The notes under the pieces were generated by a model. The model searched no databases. It was not told the origin of the DNA and worked only from the letters and a program-made list of their open reading frames with translations. This document shows, piece by piece, positions 18,951-28,589 of a stretch of 64,000 nt of DNA; positions within the stretch are counted from its first letter, which is position 1; every line of letters begins with the position of its first letter. The stretch lies in assembly GCF_019457915.1 (NCBI RefSeq), contig NZ_JAHZSS010000005.1, forward strand, positions 124,001 through 188,000. Direction: 5' to 3'. This DNA is from Neiella holothuriorum. Lineage in GTDB: Bacteria > Pseudomonadota > Gammaproteobacteria > Enterobacterales > Neiellaceae. A program made the position numbers and the translations under genes.

Positions 18951-19844
18951 TTATTGATCTGAGATAGTAACAGACTCTTTACCGGCCATTGCCCACCAGT
19001 AACCATTGCAGCGACAGTCCTTAATTTGCTGCGGATTTGGCTGCGCTAATTGTTGCTCTATATTGGCAATGACAGGTCGAATTTGTTCCGAATTTGCACT
19101 GATGCGGAAGTAGTCCACCAAATCGCGCATTGACGCGGTGTCATTGCTTAAGTCATAGCAGTAGCCACTTTGCGTTTGAATGCCATTGAGTACAAACATA
19201 GGCTGTTGCTCTAAGTTTTTAACTAAGCGACCATCTGGGTAATCCAAACAGCACTTTTTACATTGGTCTTTTGGCCGATCTAATGAGCGAGCGGTAAAAC
19301 AACGTGCTGAATAGGCCAGCGGCAAATAGCCATAGCCCAGCACTTCCACATCAAATTTGTCACGAAAGCCACGTTCCGTAGACTCATCAAGCACGCCTTT
19401 GAGCCATTCACGTGAAAGCTCCACCGGCATCACCCAACTGATCATGCCGGCATCCACCATTCGAGCAAGCGCCGTGGTGTTGTAGATGTTAAGCGCGTTC
19501 CCTGCCACAAACGGCAACTGGCGCTCCTTACAAAGCTGTACCACCGCAATGTCATTCGCTTCGAGCACAAAGTCTTGCTGCTCTAAGTACGGCGTAATCA
19601 TGTCGAGCTCTTGCCGCGCTTCAATGAGTGCTAGCGTTGATAACCGCACGTCTTTGCCTGCTTGAGCAAGTTCGTTGCCAATGGCCAACCAATCACTCAG
19701 TGATAATTCTTTGCGCTTGCTACACACGTTTTCACCAAGATAAACACGCTGCACCGGACTGTCGGCAACCTCTCGATAAAATTGTTCAACCGTTTGTTTC
19801 GGCCAGTAGTACTGAATAGCACCAAGCGAAATTTGCGTCGTCAT
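18951..19844 (-). CDS. ubiV: UbiV, U32-family protein of O2-independent ubiquinone synthesis
   Basis: UbiV pairs with UbiU as an iron-sulfur complex that hydroxylates the ubiquinone ring without oxygen. The 297-residue protein starts at ATG 19844 (MTTQISLGAIQYYWPKQTVE), preceded by GAGGG. The frame is open to 19898, but that would overlap ubiU. Conserved cysteines are visible in LGENVCSKR and in ARCFTARS and QCKKCCLDYP, consistent with the 4Fe-4S site. It follows ubiU by 11 bases on the same strand and is probably translationally coupled. Confidence 0.93.
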   Translation of the reverse strand: MTTQISLGAIQYYWPKQTVEQFYREVADSPVQRVYLGENVCSKRKELSLSDWLAIGNELAQAGKDVRLSTLALIEARQELDMITPYLEQQDFVLEANDIAVVQLCKERQLPFVAGNALNIYNTTALARMVDAGMISWVMPVELSREWLKGVLDESTERGFRDKFDVEVLGYGYLPLAYSARCFTARSLDRPKDQCKKCCLDYPDGRLVKNLEQQPMFVLNGIQTQSGYCYDLSNDTASMRDLVDYFRISANSEQIRPVIANIEQQLAQPNPQQIKDCRCNGYWWAMAGKESVTISDQ

Positions 19845-19855
19845 AAAACCCTCAT

Positions 19856-20857
19856 TTACTTCCATGTTCGATGGTAGGCGCCAAGCGTGGTTTGACACCC
19901 TTCGCTAAGCTGCGCCATTGCGCCATCTAATTCTGCTGTGACTTGATAATGCGCAGGATCGGCCACACAGCGATCAATGGCCTGACGCCACGCTTTCGTC
20001 ACCTCCGCAACATAAGCGGGGCTGCGCTGGCGGCCTTCAATTTTCACCGCCGCAATGCCGGCTTGCATGAGCTTGGGGAGTAACGCCATGGTGTTCAGGC
20101 TAGTCGGCTCTTCCAAGGCGTGATAAACATCGCCATCCACATCAAACCGCCCTTTACACAAGGTCGGGTAACCCGCTTGTTCATCTGGGCCGAACTGATC
20201 GATTAATAAATCATTTAACCGGGTCTGCATGCCGCCGTTGTCCATTGGCTGCCAGCGAACAAACTTGGCTGGCGAGCAGGCGCCGACGGTATTCGGCGAC
20301 TCGCCGGTGAGGTAAGACGATAAATAGCAGCGCCCTTCAGCCATGATGCACAAACTGCCAAAGGCAAAGACTTCGAGCTCTACGTCAACACTGTCAGCAA
20401 GTTGTTGCACTTGCTTCATCGACAAGACGCGCGGCAACACCACTCGTTTGACGTTAAATTCTTGCTGATAATATCGGATTGCTGCGGTACTGGTTGCCGA
20501 TGCTTGTACCGACAAATGAAGCTCGGTATCTGGGTAACGATTGGCGATGTAATCCAACACCCCAATATCGGCCACAATCAGCGCATCGGCACCACTGTTA
20601 ACGGCGCTATCCGCGGCATATTGCCAACGCGATTCTTGCCCCGGATGTGCAAAGGTATTAATGGCAATGTGTAGTTGTCGCTGATGTTTTTTGGTGTATT
20701 CAACCGCTTGCATTAAGCGCTTGTCATTGAAGTTTAAACCAGCGAAATGACGGGCATTGGTATCATCTTTTAAGCCCAGGTAGATAGCGTCCGCACCGTG
20801 GTCAATTGCCGCTTTTAGCGCGGGCAACGAGCCGGCAGGACTCAGCAGTTCCATCAT
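19856..20857 (-). CDS. ubiU: UbiU, U32-family protein of O2-independent ubiquinone synthesis
   Basis: The 333-residue U32 peptidase-family protein is not a protease here: UbiU binds a 4Fe-4S cluster and, with UbiV and UbiT, makes ubiquinone under anaerobic conditions. It has the N-terminal ELLSPAGSLPALKAAIDHGADAIYLG barrel start, the U32 signature region EVFAFGSLCIMAEGRCYLSS, and cysteines in GACSPAKF and PTLCKGRF. It is transcribed away from ubiT; the divergent 134-base gap is the likely regulatory region. Confidence 0.94.
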   Translation of the reverse strand: MMELLSPAGSLPALKAAIDHGADAIYLGLKDDTNARHFAGLNFNDKRLMQAVEYTKKHQRQLHIAINTFAHPGQESRWQYAADSAVNSGADALIVADIGVLDYIANRYPDTELHLSVQASATSTAAIRYYQQEFNVKRVVLPRVLSMKQVQQLADSVDVELEVFAFGSLCIMAEGRCYLSSYLTGESPNTVGACSPAKFVRWQPMDNGGMQTRLNDLLIDQFGPDEQAGYPTLCKGRFDVDGDVYHALEEPTSLNTMALLPKLMQAGIAAVKIEGRQRSPAYVAEVTKAWRQAIDRCVADPAHYQVTAELDGAMAQLSEGCQTTLGAYHRTWK

Positions 20858-20991
20858 TCAAAATTCCAACACTTATTCAGTGCTGCCGATTGTAACCACT
20901 GTACTGATGTTGTTTTTTGATTTGACCCCAGCAGGGCGATAGCCGAACATGCCTATAATGTTGCAACTTTTTAATAATATGGCGCTTTATC

Positions 20992-21522
20992 ATGCTCAAA
21001 CAATTGCTTCACCGAGCAGTGAACCATGCCCCGCAAGTTCTTCGTTTACCATTGCAGAAAATGCCGTTCAGTTGGTATTGCCGGCCCCTTGAGTTGGCAT
21101 TGCAACAACTGCTTAACGAGCAAGTGACCGAGGGCGAACTGGATTTCTTGGACGAACGAACCGTGCAGGTTCATGTGACCGATTTAGGGCTTCGCTTTGT
21201 CATTACGGTTCTCGACGATCAGCTGAAGGTATTGCCGCCTTCTGCGCAAGCCGAAGTAACCTTTGCTGGTGCTAGCCCTGATTTACTCATGGTTGCCGCC
21301 CGCCGGCAGGATCCAGACACGCTATTTTTCCGTCGTAAATTGTCCATTGAAGGCGACACTGAATTAGGTTTAGCCGCTAAAAATATGTTGGATGCGGTTG
21401 ACTGGGATCAGTTACCTAAATTACTGATGTTGGCGCTCGATAAAACAGCTAGTTTGGTCGAACAAGCACAACAATCTGAACAAGCTGAGTCACCGCAACA
21501 CGCTCAATCGGCGAATGCGTAA
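20992..21522 (+). CDS. ubiT: UbiT, SCP2-domain accessory factor of ubiquinone synthesis
   Basis: The 176-residue protein has an SCP2 sterol-carrier-like domain over about residues 30-145 (EGELDFLDERTVQVHVTDLG, with a hydrophobic pocket segment FAGASPDLLMVAARRQDPDT). UbiT binds the hydrophobic quinone intermediates for the O2-independent pathway. The Gln/Ala/Ser-rich tail is family-like. It is divergent from ubiU-ubiV, the usual three-gene arrangement. Confidence 0.92.
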   Translation: MLKQLLHRAVNHAPQVLRLPLQKMPFSWYCRPLELALQQLLNEQVTEGELDFLDERTVQVHVTDLGLRFVITVLDDQLKVLPPSAQAEVTFAGASPDLLMVAARRQDPDTLFFRRKLSIEGDTELGLAAKNMLDAVDWDQLPKLLMLALDKTASLVEQAQQSEQAESPQHAQSANA

Positions 21523-21600
21523 CACACCATTTAATCTCAATGTAGCGGCGCGTTAAACGCCGCTTACTTCGTTATCCCCTAACTTAAAAAGACTTTTCGC

Positions 21601-22710
21601 ATGCGCTCAAACCTGTGGACTCAACAAGCGATTCAATTGATTGAAGCTGACTATATGCGCTCGGCTGATACACACCTCATCCGGCTCGACTTGCCCGCAT
21701 CACTCAATGCCACGCTGTACCTTAAAGACGAGTCAACGCACCCAACGGGCAGCCTCAAACATCGTTTAGCCCGCTCCTTGTTTTTGTATGGTCTTGTCAA
21801 CGGCTGGATCACCGAAGGTAAGCCAGTGATTGAAACGTCATCGGGCAGTACCGCTGTGTCAGAAGCGTATTTTGCGCGCCTGCTCGGCTTGCCTTTTTAT
21901 GCCGTCATGCCCTCAAGTACGTCAAAGCAAAAAATACAACAAATTGAACACTATGGTGGTATTTGCCATCTCATTGATACGGGCGACGTGTATCAAGCCT
22001 CCCGTGATTTGGCGGCGAAACTCGGTGGTCATTATATAGATCAATTCACCTATGCCGAGCGAGCAACAGACTGGCGCGGTAACAACAACGTTGCTGAGTC
22101 CATGTTCCGCCAATTAAGTTTGGAGCCCAGTCCAGTACCAGACTGGGTTGTGGTGAGCGCTGGCACAGGCGGCACCGCAGCCACCATTGGTCGCCACATT
22201 CGCTATCAGCAAATCGATACCAAGCTTTGCGTTGCTGATCCAGAAAACTCCATGTTCTACGATTACTTTGTATCTGGCGATGCGTCCGTTACGACCAACA
22301 AGCAACCTCGCATTGAAGGTATTGGCCGACCACGGGTCGAGCCTTCATTTATGCCGAATGTGGTTGATGACATGGTTCGTGTGCCAGATGCAGCCTCAAT
22401 CGCCACCATTCGAGTGCTAGAGAAAATGCTCAACCGAAAAGTTGGCGCATCAACCGGAACGAATGTGTACGCCACGCTTCAGTTGTTGGCCAGCATGCCC
22501 GTGACCGATCAACCAGTCAGCATGCTCACCATGATTTGTGACGCTGGCGATCGTTATCTCGATACCTATTATAGTGACGATTGGCTGGCTCAACACGACT
22601 TCGACATTGCCCCATATCAGGCACAAGTCGAATCCATTTTATTTGACGGTCAGTTTGGCGATAACTTCGCAAAACCTGCAAGCTTTGCTTCTAGCCATAA
22701 AGGTAAGTAG
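21601..22710 (+). CDS. PLP-dependent cysteine synthase-family enzyme (cysteine desulfhydrase-like)
   Basis: The 369-residue fold-type II PLP enzyme has the PLP lysine in HPTGSLKHRLA, the phosphate/substrate loop ETSSGSTAVSEA and the glycine-rich cofactor loop SAGTGGTAATIGRH. It is longer at the C terminus than CysK/CysM, like the group that includes mycobacterial Cds1, a cysteine desulfhydrase. I infer cysteine or a related amino acid as substrate, giving H2S and pyruvate. It stands alone between ubiT and convergent genes; an inverted repeat AGCGGCG/CGCCGCT (21544-21564) precedes it. Confidence 0.8.
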   Translation: MRSNLWTQQAIQLIEADYMRSADTHLIRLDLPASLNATLYLKDESTHPTGSLKHRLARSLFLYGLVNGWITEGKPVIETSSGSTAVSEAYFARLLGLPFYAVMPSSTSKQKIQQIEHYGGICHLIDTGDVYQASRDLAAKLGGHYIDQFTYAERATDWRGNNNVAESMFRQLSLEPSPVPDWVVVSAGTGGTAATIGRHIRYQQIDTKLCVADPENSMFYDYFVSGDASVTTNKQPRIEGIGRPRVEPSFMPNVVDDMVRVPDAASIATIRVLEKMLNRKVGASTGTNVYATLQLLASMPVTDQPVSMLTMICDAGDRYLDTYYSDDWLAQHDFDIAPYQAQVESILFDGQFGDNFAKPASFASSHKGK

Positions 22711-22820
22711 CAGGCGCGGTTAAACATTTTGCCGCCACCACAGTATTAGTGATTCGCTTTTATCTGTGGTGGCACAGCAGCCAGAGTCGAGCTCCTTCCC
22801 TATTCAACTCGTACTCGATA

Positions 22821-23240
22821 TTAGGATTGTGATGGCGCCGTCCCAAAGGCTTGTGGGTGTTGCTTGCCATTATCGCCGATAAGCTCCCAGCCCGCTTTTG
22901 AATCAACCCAAATATGGTGAGCAACCTTGAGTCGATCTTGTTCATCGAGCAAGCCAACCGGCACATACATCGCCTTTTCACTGTCTGCGCCAGGTAATGG
23001 AGAGCCACAGGTTTGGCAAAAATGAGTGTGCCAGTCATGGCCAGGCTTACGCCAACTTTTGATCGCTGTCTGTCCCGTTAGCCAACTAAAATCAGGCGTT
23101 GCGATCACCATTACCGCAATACCGCCACTGCCCGTGGATTTACGACAAATCGAGCAATGGCAAATGTATACATCAGTCACTTCAGACGCTTTGCCGGTCA
23201 ACTCAAAGCTTACGGCTCCACAATTACATGCGCCTTTCAC
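22821..23240 (-). CDS. GFA/CENP-V-family zinc protein
   Basis: The 139-residue protein has the GFA (glutathione-dependent formaldehyde-activating enzyme-like) fold. Zinc ligands are in KGACNCGAVSFEL, YICHCSICRKSTGSG and HFCQTCGSPL. Most members of this family have no proven activity despite the name. It lies 11 bases downstream of the MBL-fold gene on the same strand, so the two may be co-transcribed. Confidence 0.85.
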   Translation of the reverse strand: MKGACNCGAVSFELTGKASEVTDVYICHCSICRKSTGSGGIAVMVIATPDFSWLTGQTAIKSWRKPGHDWHTHFCQTCGSPLPGADSEKAMYVPVGLLDEQDRLKVAHHIWVDSKAGWELIGDNGKQHPQAFGTAPSQS

Positions 23241-23251
23241 GATTCGGCCCC

Positions 23252-24037
23252 TTATTTAATGTTGATTGTATTTCCAGTTGTTTCTATTGCGATGGATTCG
23301 CCCGACGCAGTAAAGAAATAGGTCGATGGCATTAAGTCGACCTGTTTTTTTAGCTCAGCTTTTTTCTCATTACCACTTTGATGGGTGAGAATCCTAAATC
23401 GGGCATTTGATTGAGGCGCTAATGCCGTTACAAATTGAATGTCTATGACATTTTCGGGGGTAAAGCTTGCCGCTTCGAGCGCATAGGCCAAATTAACATC
23501 ATCCGCAGTTACTTCAACGTTGAGCTGCTCTAGCCCACCCCAGTGTGCCGTTTTTGTCATCGCAACAATCAGCCCTTGATGGGAAATATGCGTGCGCTGC
23601 CCCATCTCAGATCTCGGATAGTGAATTTGGTTTAGTGATGATGATTGCAGCTCTCCAAGCTCGGCAAGTTGCGAGTAAACCGCTTCGGTGGTAACAACCA
23701 AAGCCTGAGGATTGTTGATGATAACTTGGGCAATTGACGTTGCCTCAAAGTGGCCTTTATGGGCGTGGCTCACCAAAATCATATCTAGCTTATCAAATGG
23801 TGGCTGTGCGTGTATTAGCTGCTGTTTTATGGGCTCACTTGCGGTCGTTACTTCAAATCGAGCAACGTCATTATCAAAGGCGCCGTCTAACAATAATTTA
23901 TGGCCAGTGGTTTTAACAAGGTAACCAGACGAACCAATATAAGTAATGGTCGCGGAGGGTTCAGCGCCAACAACACCAGCAATGGGCTGGCAAAGTAGTA
24001 ACAGCCAAACCAATAAACGTAAGAGCTTCATTACCAC
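23252..24037 (-). CDS. Exported MBL-fold protein with altered metal motif
   Basis: The 261-residue protein has a Sec signal peptide (MKLLRLLVWLLLLCQPIAGVVGA), so it is probably periplasmic. The beta-lactamase-like fold is suggested by YIGSSGYLVKT, LLLDGAFD and VSHAHKGHFE. The last is the HxHxDH metal motif with Gly in place of Asp. Later motifs (AMTKTAHWGG, VTALAPQSNARF) are less clear. Loss of that Asp would weaken the second metal site, so activity is uncertain. No substrate is suggested by its neighbours. Confidence 0.68.
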   Translation of the reverse strand: MVMKLLRLLVWLLLLCQPIAGVVGAEPSATITYIGSSGYLVKTTGHKLLLDGAFDNDVARFEVTTASEPIKQQLIHAQPPFDKLDMILVSHAHKGHFEATSIAQVIINNPQALVVTTEAVYSQLAELGELQSSSLNQIHYPRSEMGQRTHISHQGLIVAMTKTAHWGGLEQLNVEVTADDVNLAYALEAASFTPENVIDIQFVTALAPQSNARFRILTHQSGNEKKAELKKQVDLMPSTYFFTASGESIAIETTGNTINIK

Positions 24038-24123
24038 GTCCTATGTGATCGGAAGAAGCACTTATTTTTGTCTATTTATTGAGCATGTGTATTGATCTTA
24101 ACCCACCAACTCATCATGCCTCG

Positions 24124-27100
24124 CTACGAAGGGGTGGTGACGAGTTCAAGCAGCGCTTCAACCGGATGCTTCGGCTTAAAGCCTTCCAACCGTTTGACCT
24201 GTGAACGGCAACTATATCCCGTGGAAAGCACCTGTTGTTGCGGCACGGTAGCCATTGGCTCAGCCCAACTCATTGCGTACAAGTCTTTACTATTTGTTTG
24301 ATTAGGCGCTTCGTGACCATAGGTGCCGGCCATGCCACAGCAACCAACCGATTGCGGTTTCAACGTGCCGCCAAAGTGACTAAAAATGCGTTGCCAATCG
24401 GCATGAGTAGTTGGCAAGTACGCTTTTTCAGTACAGTGGGCAAACAAGGTGTATTCGCTGTCACTTGGCTCTTTCACGGGCAACTCAGCAAGCTGCGGTA
24501 ACAACCATTCTTGCAACAACATGACATTGAAGTCACCTCGCGCGTCGCCCAGAGCATGCTGGTATTCATCTCGATACGTCATCACCAAAGCAGGATCGAG
24601 ACCGATCATGGGTAAATCCAGCGCATGAAGCTCATTAAGAAATGCGGCTGAATCGGCGGCCGTTTTAGCAAATGCCGATAAGAATCCTTTAATGTGCTGA
24701 GGCTTACCGTTTGGTTTAAACGGTAACAGCACCGGTTGTTTGCCCATGGCACTAATAAAGCGAACCAATGCCTCCACTACCTGCGCGTCATAGTAGGTCG
24801 TGAATGGATCCTGAACGATGAGCACTAACTGCTGGCGTACTTCCGGCGTAAGCGACTTAATTTCATCGAGTTCAAATGCCAACGCTGCATTTTGCTGTAA
24901 GCGTTGCTTGAGCGTAGGTACTGACAACAGCGGCAAGTCCACCATGCCAATTGTTTTTTCACCCAACCAGTTCGTCAGCGAACTGCCAACAATGGCATTA
25001 CTGAGTTTGGGTGCTTTTGCCATCAGTGGCGTATACCACTCCGATGTCGCAATCACATAGTCGCGCAAAGGGCGCTGGTAGCGCTGGTAGTAAAGATTCA
25101 TAAACCGAGCACGAAAAGTGGGTACATCAACGTTAATTGGGCAGGCGGTGGTACAAGCCTTACACGCCAAACAGCCCTTCATGGCATCCATGACTTCGTG
25201 GTTAAAATCGTTCTCGCTGGGCGTAATGAAGGTGCGTTTCCACTTCGCAAAGATGGCTTTCGCTTGCTCAGCCAAACCATTCGATTGCTGCTCCAACGCG
25301 ATTGGATCTTGGCCGAGATCAGCCACTTGCCGCAACCACTCGCGCATCAAGCCTGCGCGCCCTTTAGGGCTATGACGACGATCGCCAGTAACCTTGTAGG
25401 ATGGACACATAGGCGATGTCACGTCGTAGTTAAAACAAAGGCCGTTACCATTACAGTCGACGCTTTGCTTGAAGCTATCGCGCACATTCACTGGGATTTG
25501 CCGATCGTAAGCGCCGCGCTTTTTAGCATCAACTGACACCAGAATTTCGTCCGAGTCGATTGGCGTGGCAATCTTTCCTGGATTCATCCGATTGAGCGGG
25601 TCAAAGGCAGCTTTGATTTTGCGAAGTTCAGCAAACAAGGTCTCGCCAAAAAATTCCGGCCCATACTCTGAGCGATAGCCTTTACCGTGCTCACCCCACA
25701 TCAGCCCTCGGTATTTGGCTGTAAGGGCAACCACTTGGTCTGAAATAGTACGCAGCAGCACTTCTTGCTCTGGATCGCACATGTCCATGGCAGGGCGAAC
25801 ATGAAGCACCCCTGCATCCACATGGCCAAACATGCCATATTGCAGTTGGTGGGCATCGAGCAACGCTCGGAACTCCATGATGAAGTCAGCTAGGTTTTCA
25901 GGCGGGACACAGGTGTCTTCGGCAAATGCGATAGGTTTGCGCGCGCCCTTGGTATTACCCAACAGGCCAACAGCTTTTTTACGCATGCCGTAAATGCGAT
26001 TGATGCTGGCCAAATCAGAGGTGAGTTGATAACCAATAACGCCGGCTTGCTGCCGCGCCATCATGTCATCAAGTTTGGCAATCAGGGCATCGACTTTAAC
26101 TTGGTGCTCCGCTTCATCTTGATCGGCGTACTCCACCATGTTTAAGCCTTGCATGTCATGGCCCGGCACATCTTCAATGAGATCACTGACCGAATGCCAC
26201 ACCACATCCTGACGAGCCAAGTTGAGAACTTTCGAGTCGACCGTTTCCACGCTGGTCGCGTTGGCTTCAACCATCGACGGCGCGTTGCGCAATGCAGCCT
26301 CAAAACCGTCGTATTTCACATTCACTAAGGTACGAATTTTGGGCAACGGCGTGATATTGAATTTAGCTTCACAAACAAACGCCAGCGAGCCCTCAGAGCC
26401 AGCAATCAGTCGACCTAGATCAACCTGTTGTTGTTGCCAGTCGATGGCGTGCTTGAGATCGTATCCGGTTAAAAATCGGTTCAGCGGAGGAAAAGTGTCA
26501 TCAATGCGTTGTTGCTGTTCGGTGCAGGTTGCAAGCACTTGTCGATAAACCGCGGCTACACTCCCCTCGCCCTGCGCGAGCTGTTCAGCTTCCGACAAGG
26601 CAACAGGCTTAGTTTCTAACAAGCTGCCATCCGCTAACACCGCGGTAACTGCGAGCAAGTGATCGCTGGTTTTGCCATAGACTAACGAGCCTTGACCCGA
26701 TGCATCGGTGTTAATCATGCCGCCAACCGTTGCGCGGTTTGAGGTCGATAAGTCCGGCGCAAAGAAAAAACCATGTGGTCGCAATGCGTCATTAAGTTTG
26801 TCTTTAACCAAACCGCCTTGAACTCGCACCCAGCTTTGTTCTGGGTTCACTTCCAACACTTGGTTCATGTGGCGTGATAAATCCACCACCAGGCCAGGCG
26901 TTAACGACTGACCGTTGGTGCCAGTGCCGCCACCGCGGGGGCCGAAGCGAACATCTTTAAAGTCAGCGCGCGAAGCGACCTGACCAACGAGTTGCACATC
27001 CGCTACGGAGCGCGGGAACACTGCGGCTTGAGGCAGTTGTTGGTAGACACTGTTGTCGGTTGCAAGACTCAGTCGAGCGCTGTAGCTAGTTTCAATGTCA

Positions 27101-27201
27101 CCGCTAAAGCCCGCGCTTTTCAAAGCATCCAGATAGGCCATATAAACAGGCGCAATGGATGCTTGTGAAGGGATATGGGGAATGACAGTTTGGTCTGACA
27201 C
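24124..27201 (-). CDS. ydiJ: FAD/Fe-S dehydrogenase, D-2-hydroxyglutarate dehydrogenase-like (YdiJ)
   Basis: The protein has about 1025 residues and three parts. They are an FAD-binding PCMH domain (PRSVADVQLVGQ, RGGGTGTNGQSLTPGLVVDL) with an FAD-linked oxidase C-terminal domain (EHGKGYRSEYGPEFFG), a ferredoxin-type segment (CLACKACTTACPINVDVP), and a C-terminal CCG-type Fe-S domain (VGCCGMAGTYGHE). YdiJ homologues oxidise D-2-hydroxyglutarate, a by-product of serine synthesis. The GTG at 27201 is chosen because GGAG lies eight bases upstream; the open frame reaches 27237. It is a single gene in this context. Confidence 0.9.
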   Translation of the reverse strand: MSDQTVIPHIPSQASIAPVYMAYLDALKSAGFSGDIETSYSARLSLATDNSVYQQLPQAAVFPRSVADVQLVGQVASRADFKDVRFGPRGGGTGTNGQSLTPGLVVDLSRHMNQVLEVNPEQSWVRVQGGLVKDKLNDALRPHGFFFAPDLSTSNRATVGGMINTDASGQGSLVYGKTSDHLLAVTAVLADGSLLETKPVALSEAEQLAQGEGSVAAVYRQVLATCTEQQQRIDDTFPPLNRFLTGYDLKHAIDWQQQQVDLGRLIAGSEGSLAFVCEAKFNITPLPKIRTLVNVKYDGFEAALRNAPSMVEANATSVETVDSKVLNLARQDVVWHSVSDLIEDVPGHDMQGLNMVEYADQDEAEHQVKVDALIAKLDDMMARQQAGVIGYQLTSDLASINRIYGMRKKAVGLLGNTKGARKPIAFAEDTCVPPENLADFIMEFRALLDAHQLQYGMFGHVDAGVLHVRPAMDMCDPEQEVLLRTISDQVVALTAKYRGLMWGEHGKGYRSEYGPEFFGETLFAELRKIKAAFDPLNRMNPGKIATPIDSDEILVSVDAKKRGAYDRQIPVNVRDSFKQSVDCNGNGLCFNYDVTSPMCPSYKVTGDRRHSPKGRAGLMREWLRQVADLGQDPIALEQQSNGLAEQAKAIFAKWKRTFITPSENDFNHEVMDAMKGCLACKACTTACPINVDVPTFRARFMNLYYQRYQRPLRDYVIATSEWYTPLMAKAPKLSNAIVGSSLTNWLGEKTIGMVDLPLLSVPTLKQRLQQNAALAFELDEIKSLTPEVRQQLVLIVQDPFTTYYDAQVVEALVRFISAMGKQPVLLPFKPNGKPQHIKGFLSAFAKTAADSAAFLNELHALDLPMIGLDPALVMTYRDEYQHALGDARGDFNVMLLQEWLLPQLAELPVKEPSDSEYTLFAHCTEKAYLPTTHADWQRIFSHFGGTLKPQSVGCCGMAGTYGHEAPNQTNSKDLYAMSWAEPMATVPQQQVLSTGYSCRSQVKRLEGFKPKHPVEALLELVTTPS

Positions 27202-27326
27202 AGCAACACTCCAATGAGATAACGGCTTGCAACGCAAGTTGCACTACAAAAAATAGGCGCACAATCTAGCAAAAGCGCTTGTTTTTCACCAGTGCTAGCG
27301 GCTCACGTAGGAGCAGTCTGTTAACA

Positions 27327-28346
27327 CTAATTGATCAATAAATCAGGCGTAGCTTGGATCACCGTCAGCAGCGCCCGCTGCCCCACGGCCACTTTACGGT
27401 TCGGGAATACGATAGCTTCGCCATCATGCTCGGCGACTATATCGGTATCACCGTCACGCCCTAACAATTGACCCTGTTTAAACTGGCTAAAGTTAGCAAG
27501 CTTGTCATCAAAGCTGAGCTCAAAATCTTGCTGTTGTCGATGCACTGCGCGAGTGACGGTAAACAGCTTAAGTTGCTCCGGCGCAATCGTTGGCTCTGGC
27601 CACTGACCGTACAACATCTGGTTTAGCAATTGCTTCAGAGGCTGCAATTTGCTCATGTCGTTTTCGCCAAACGGTTTTACTTTGCCCAGTTCGACAGTAA
27701 ATGCTTCGGCTTGATGATGCGCATGGCTGTAATAACTAAATGTCGTTGCTGGTTCATGGGATAACAGCACCGTATTGACGTCTGCAGCTTGCATTCGAGC
27801 AACGGCTGCTCGTTTAAAGCCATCGGGGTGATAAGGATAAACCGCGAAAAATGGGTATTGGGAATCTCGGATCGCGGTATGCAAATCGTAATGAACGCGA
27901 CGCTGGTGAGGCAATGCTTGGCTAAAAAATTGATCAACGGCGGCCATTAAGTCGATAGCGCGCTGCTGCTCTGGATTTTTCGCTTTTGCTTGCTGTTGGC
28001 TGGCGCTGAACAACCGGTTGAGGTTTTCTTCTATGAATCGAGTTTGATTCACAACCGCTGGCGGATTGCCCAAAATAAACAGTACACGGGCCTGTAATCG
28101 CCGTGGCGAACAAGACAGCTGTTGAATCATATCAACCAGCAATTCAATGGGGGCCGTTTCATTGCCGTGAATTGCGCACGACAGCACAATTGCACGATCG
28201 CAATTACGGCTGTCTGCCGGGCTGAGCGGCGCAACGTGCAGCACGCCTTGGTCAAGCCATTGCCACACGTTGAACTCATCCTGCCAGGATTCGCCCGGTG
28301 TCATTTCGCCATTTAGCGTGGCCGTCAACAAATCAAATGCCTTCAT
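27327..28346 (-). CDS. astE: Succinylglutamate desuccinylase
   Basis: AstE performs the last step of the arginine succinyltransferase pathway, hydrolysing N-succinylglutamate to succinate and glutamate. The 339-residue zinc hydrolase has CAIHGNETAPIE with the zinc His and Glu, YDLHTAIR with the third ligand, and TVELGKVKPFG with the catalytic Glu. ATG 28346 is chosen because AGGGGAA precedes it; the frame is open to 28382. No other ast genes are adjacent, so it stands apart from the usual operon. Confidence 0.93.
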   Translation of the reverse strand: MKAFDLLTATLNGEMTPGESWQDEFNVWQWLDQGVLHVAPLSPADSRNCDRAIVLSCAIHGNETAPIELLVDMIQQLSCSPRRLQARVLFILGNPPAVVNQTRFIEENLNRLFSASQQQAKAKNPEQQRAIDLMAAVDQFFSQALPHQRRVHYDLHTAIRDSQYPFFAVYPYHPDGFKRAAVARMQAADVNTVLLSHEPATTFSYYSHAHHQAEAFTVELGKVKPFGENDMSKLQPLKQLLNQMLYGQWPEPTIAPEQLKLFTVTRAVHRQQQDFELSFDDKLANFSQFKQGQLLGRDGDTDIVAEHDGEAIVFPNRKVAVGQRALLTVIQATPDLLIN

Positions 28347-28589
28347 GACTTGTTTTTCCCCTTTCATACATTGATTACTCATTATGGCGCTAGTTAGTTC
28401 AAAGGCCGTATCTAGCCATCAGTATGTTACAGCAAAGTCATAATTGAGGCGGCTCATTCTAATGATTCATTGCCGCCTTGTAACGACGAGTGGACATTTA
28501 GCTAAATACACCAATTTTCCGGCCGGCAAGCTTTAAGCAGTAGCGCGGGACAGGTATAGTTGCGGCTTTATTTCCAATAGCGTGTCCCT

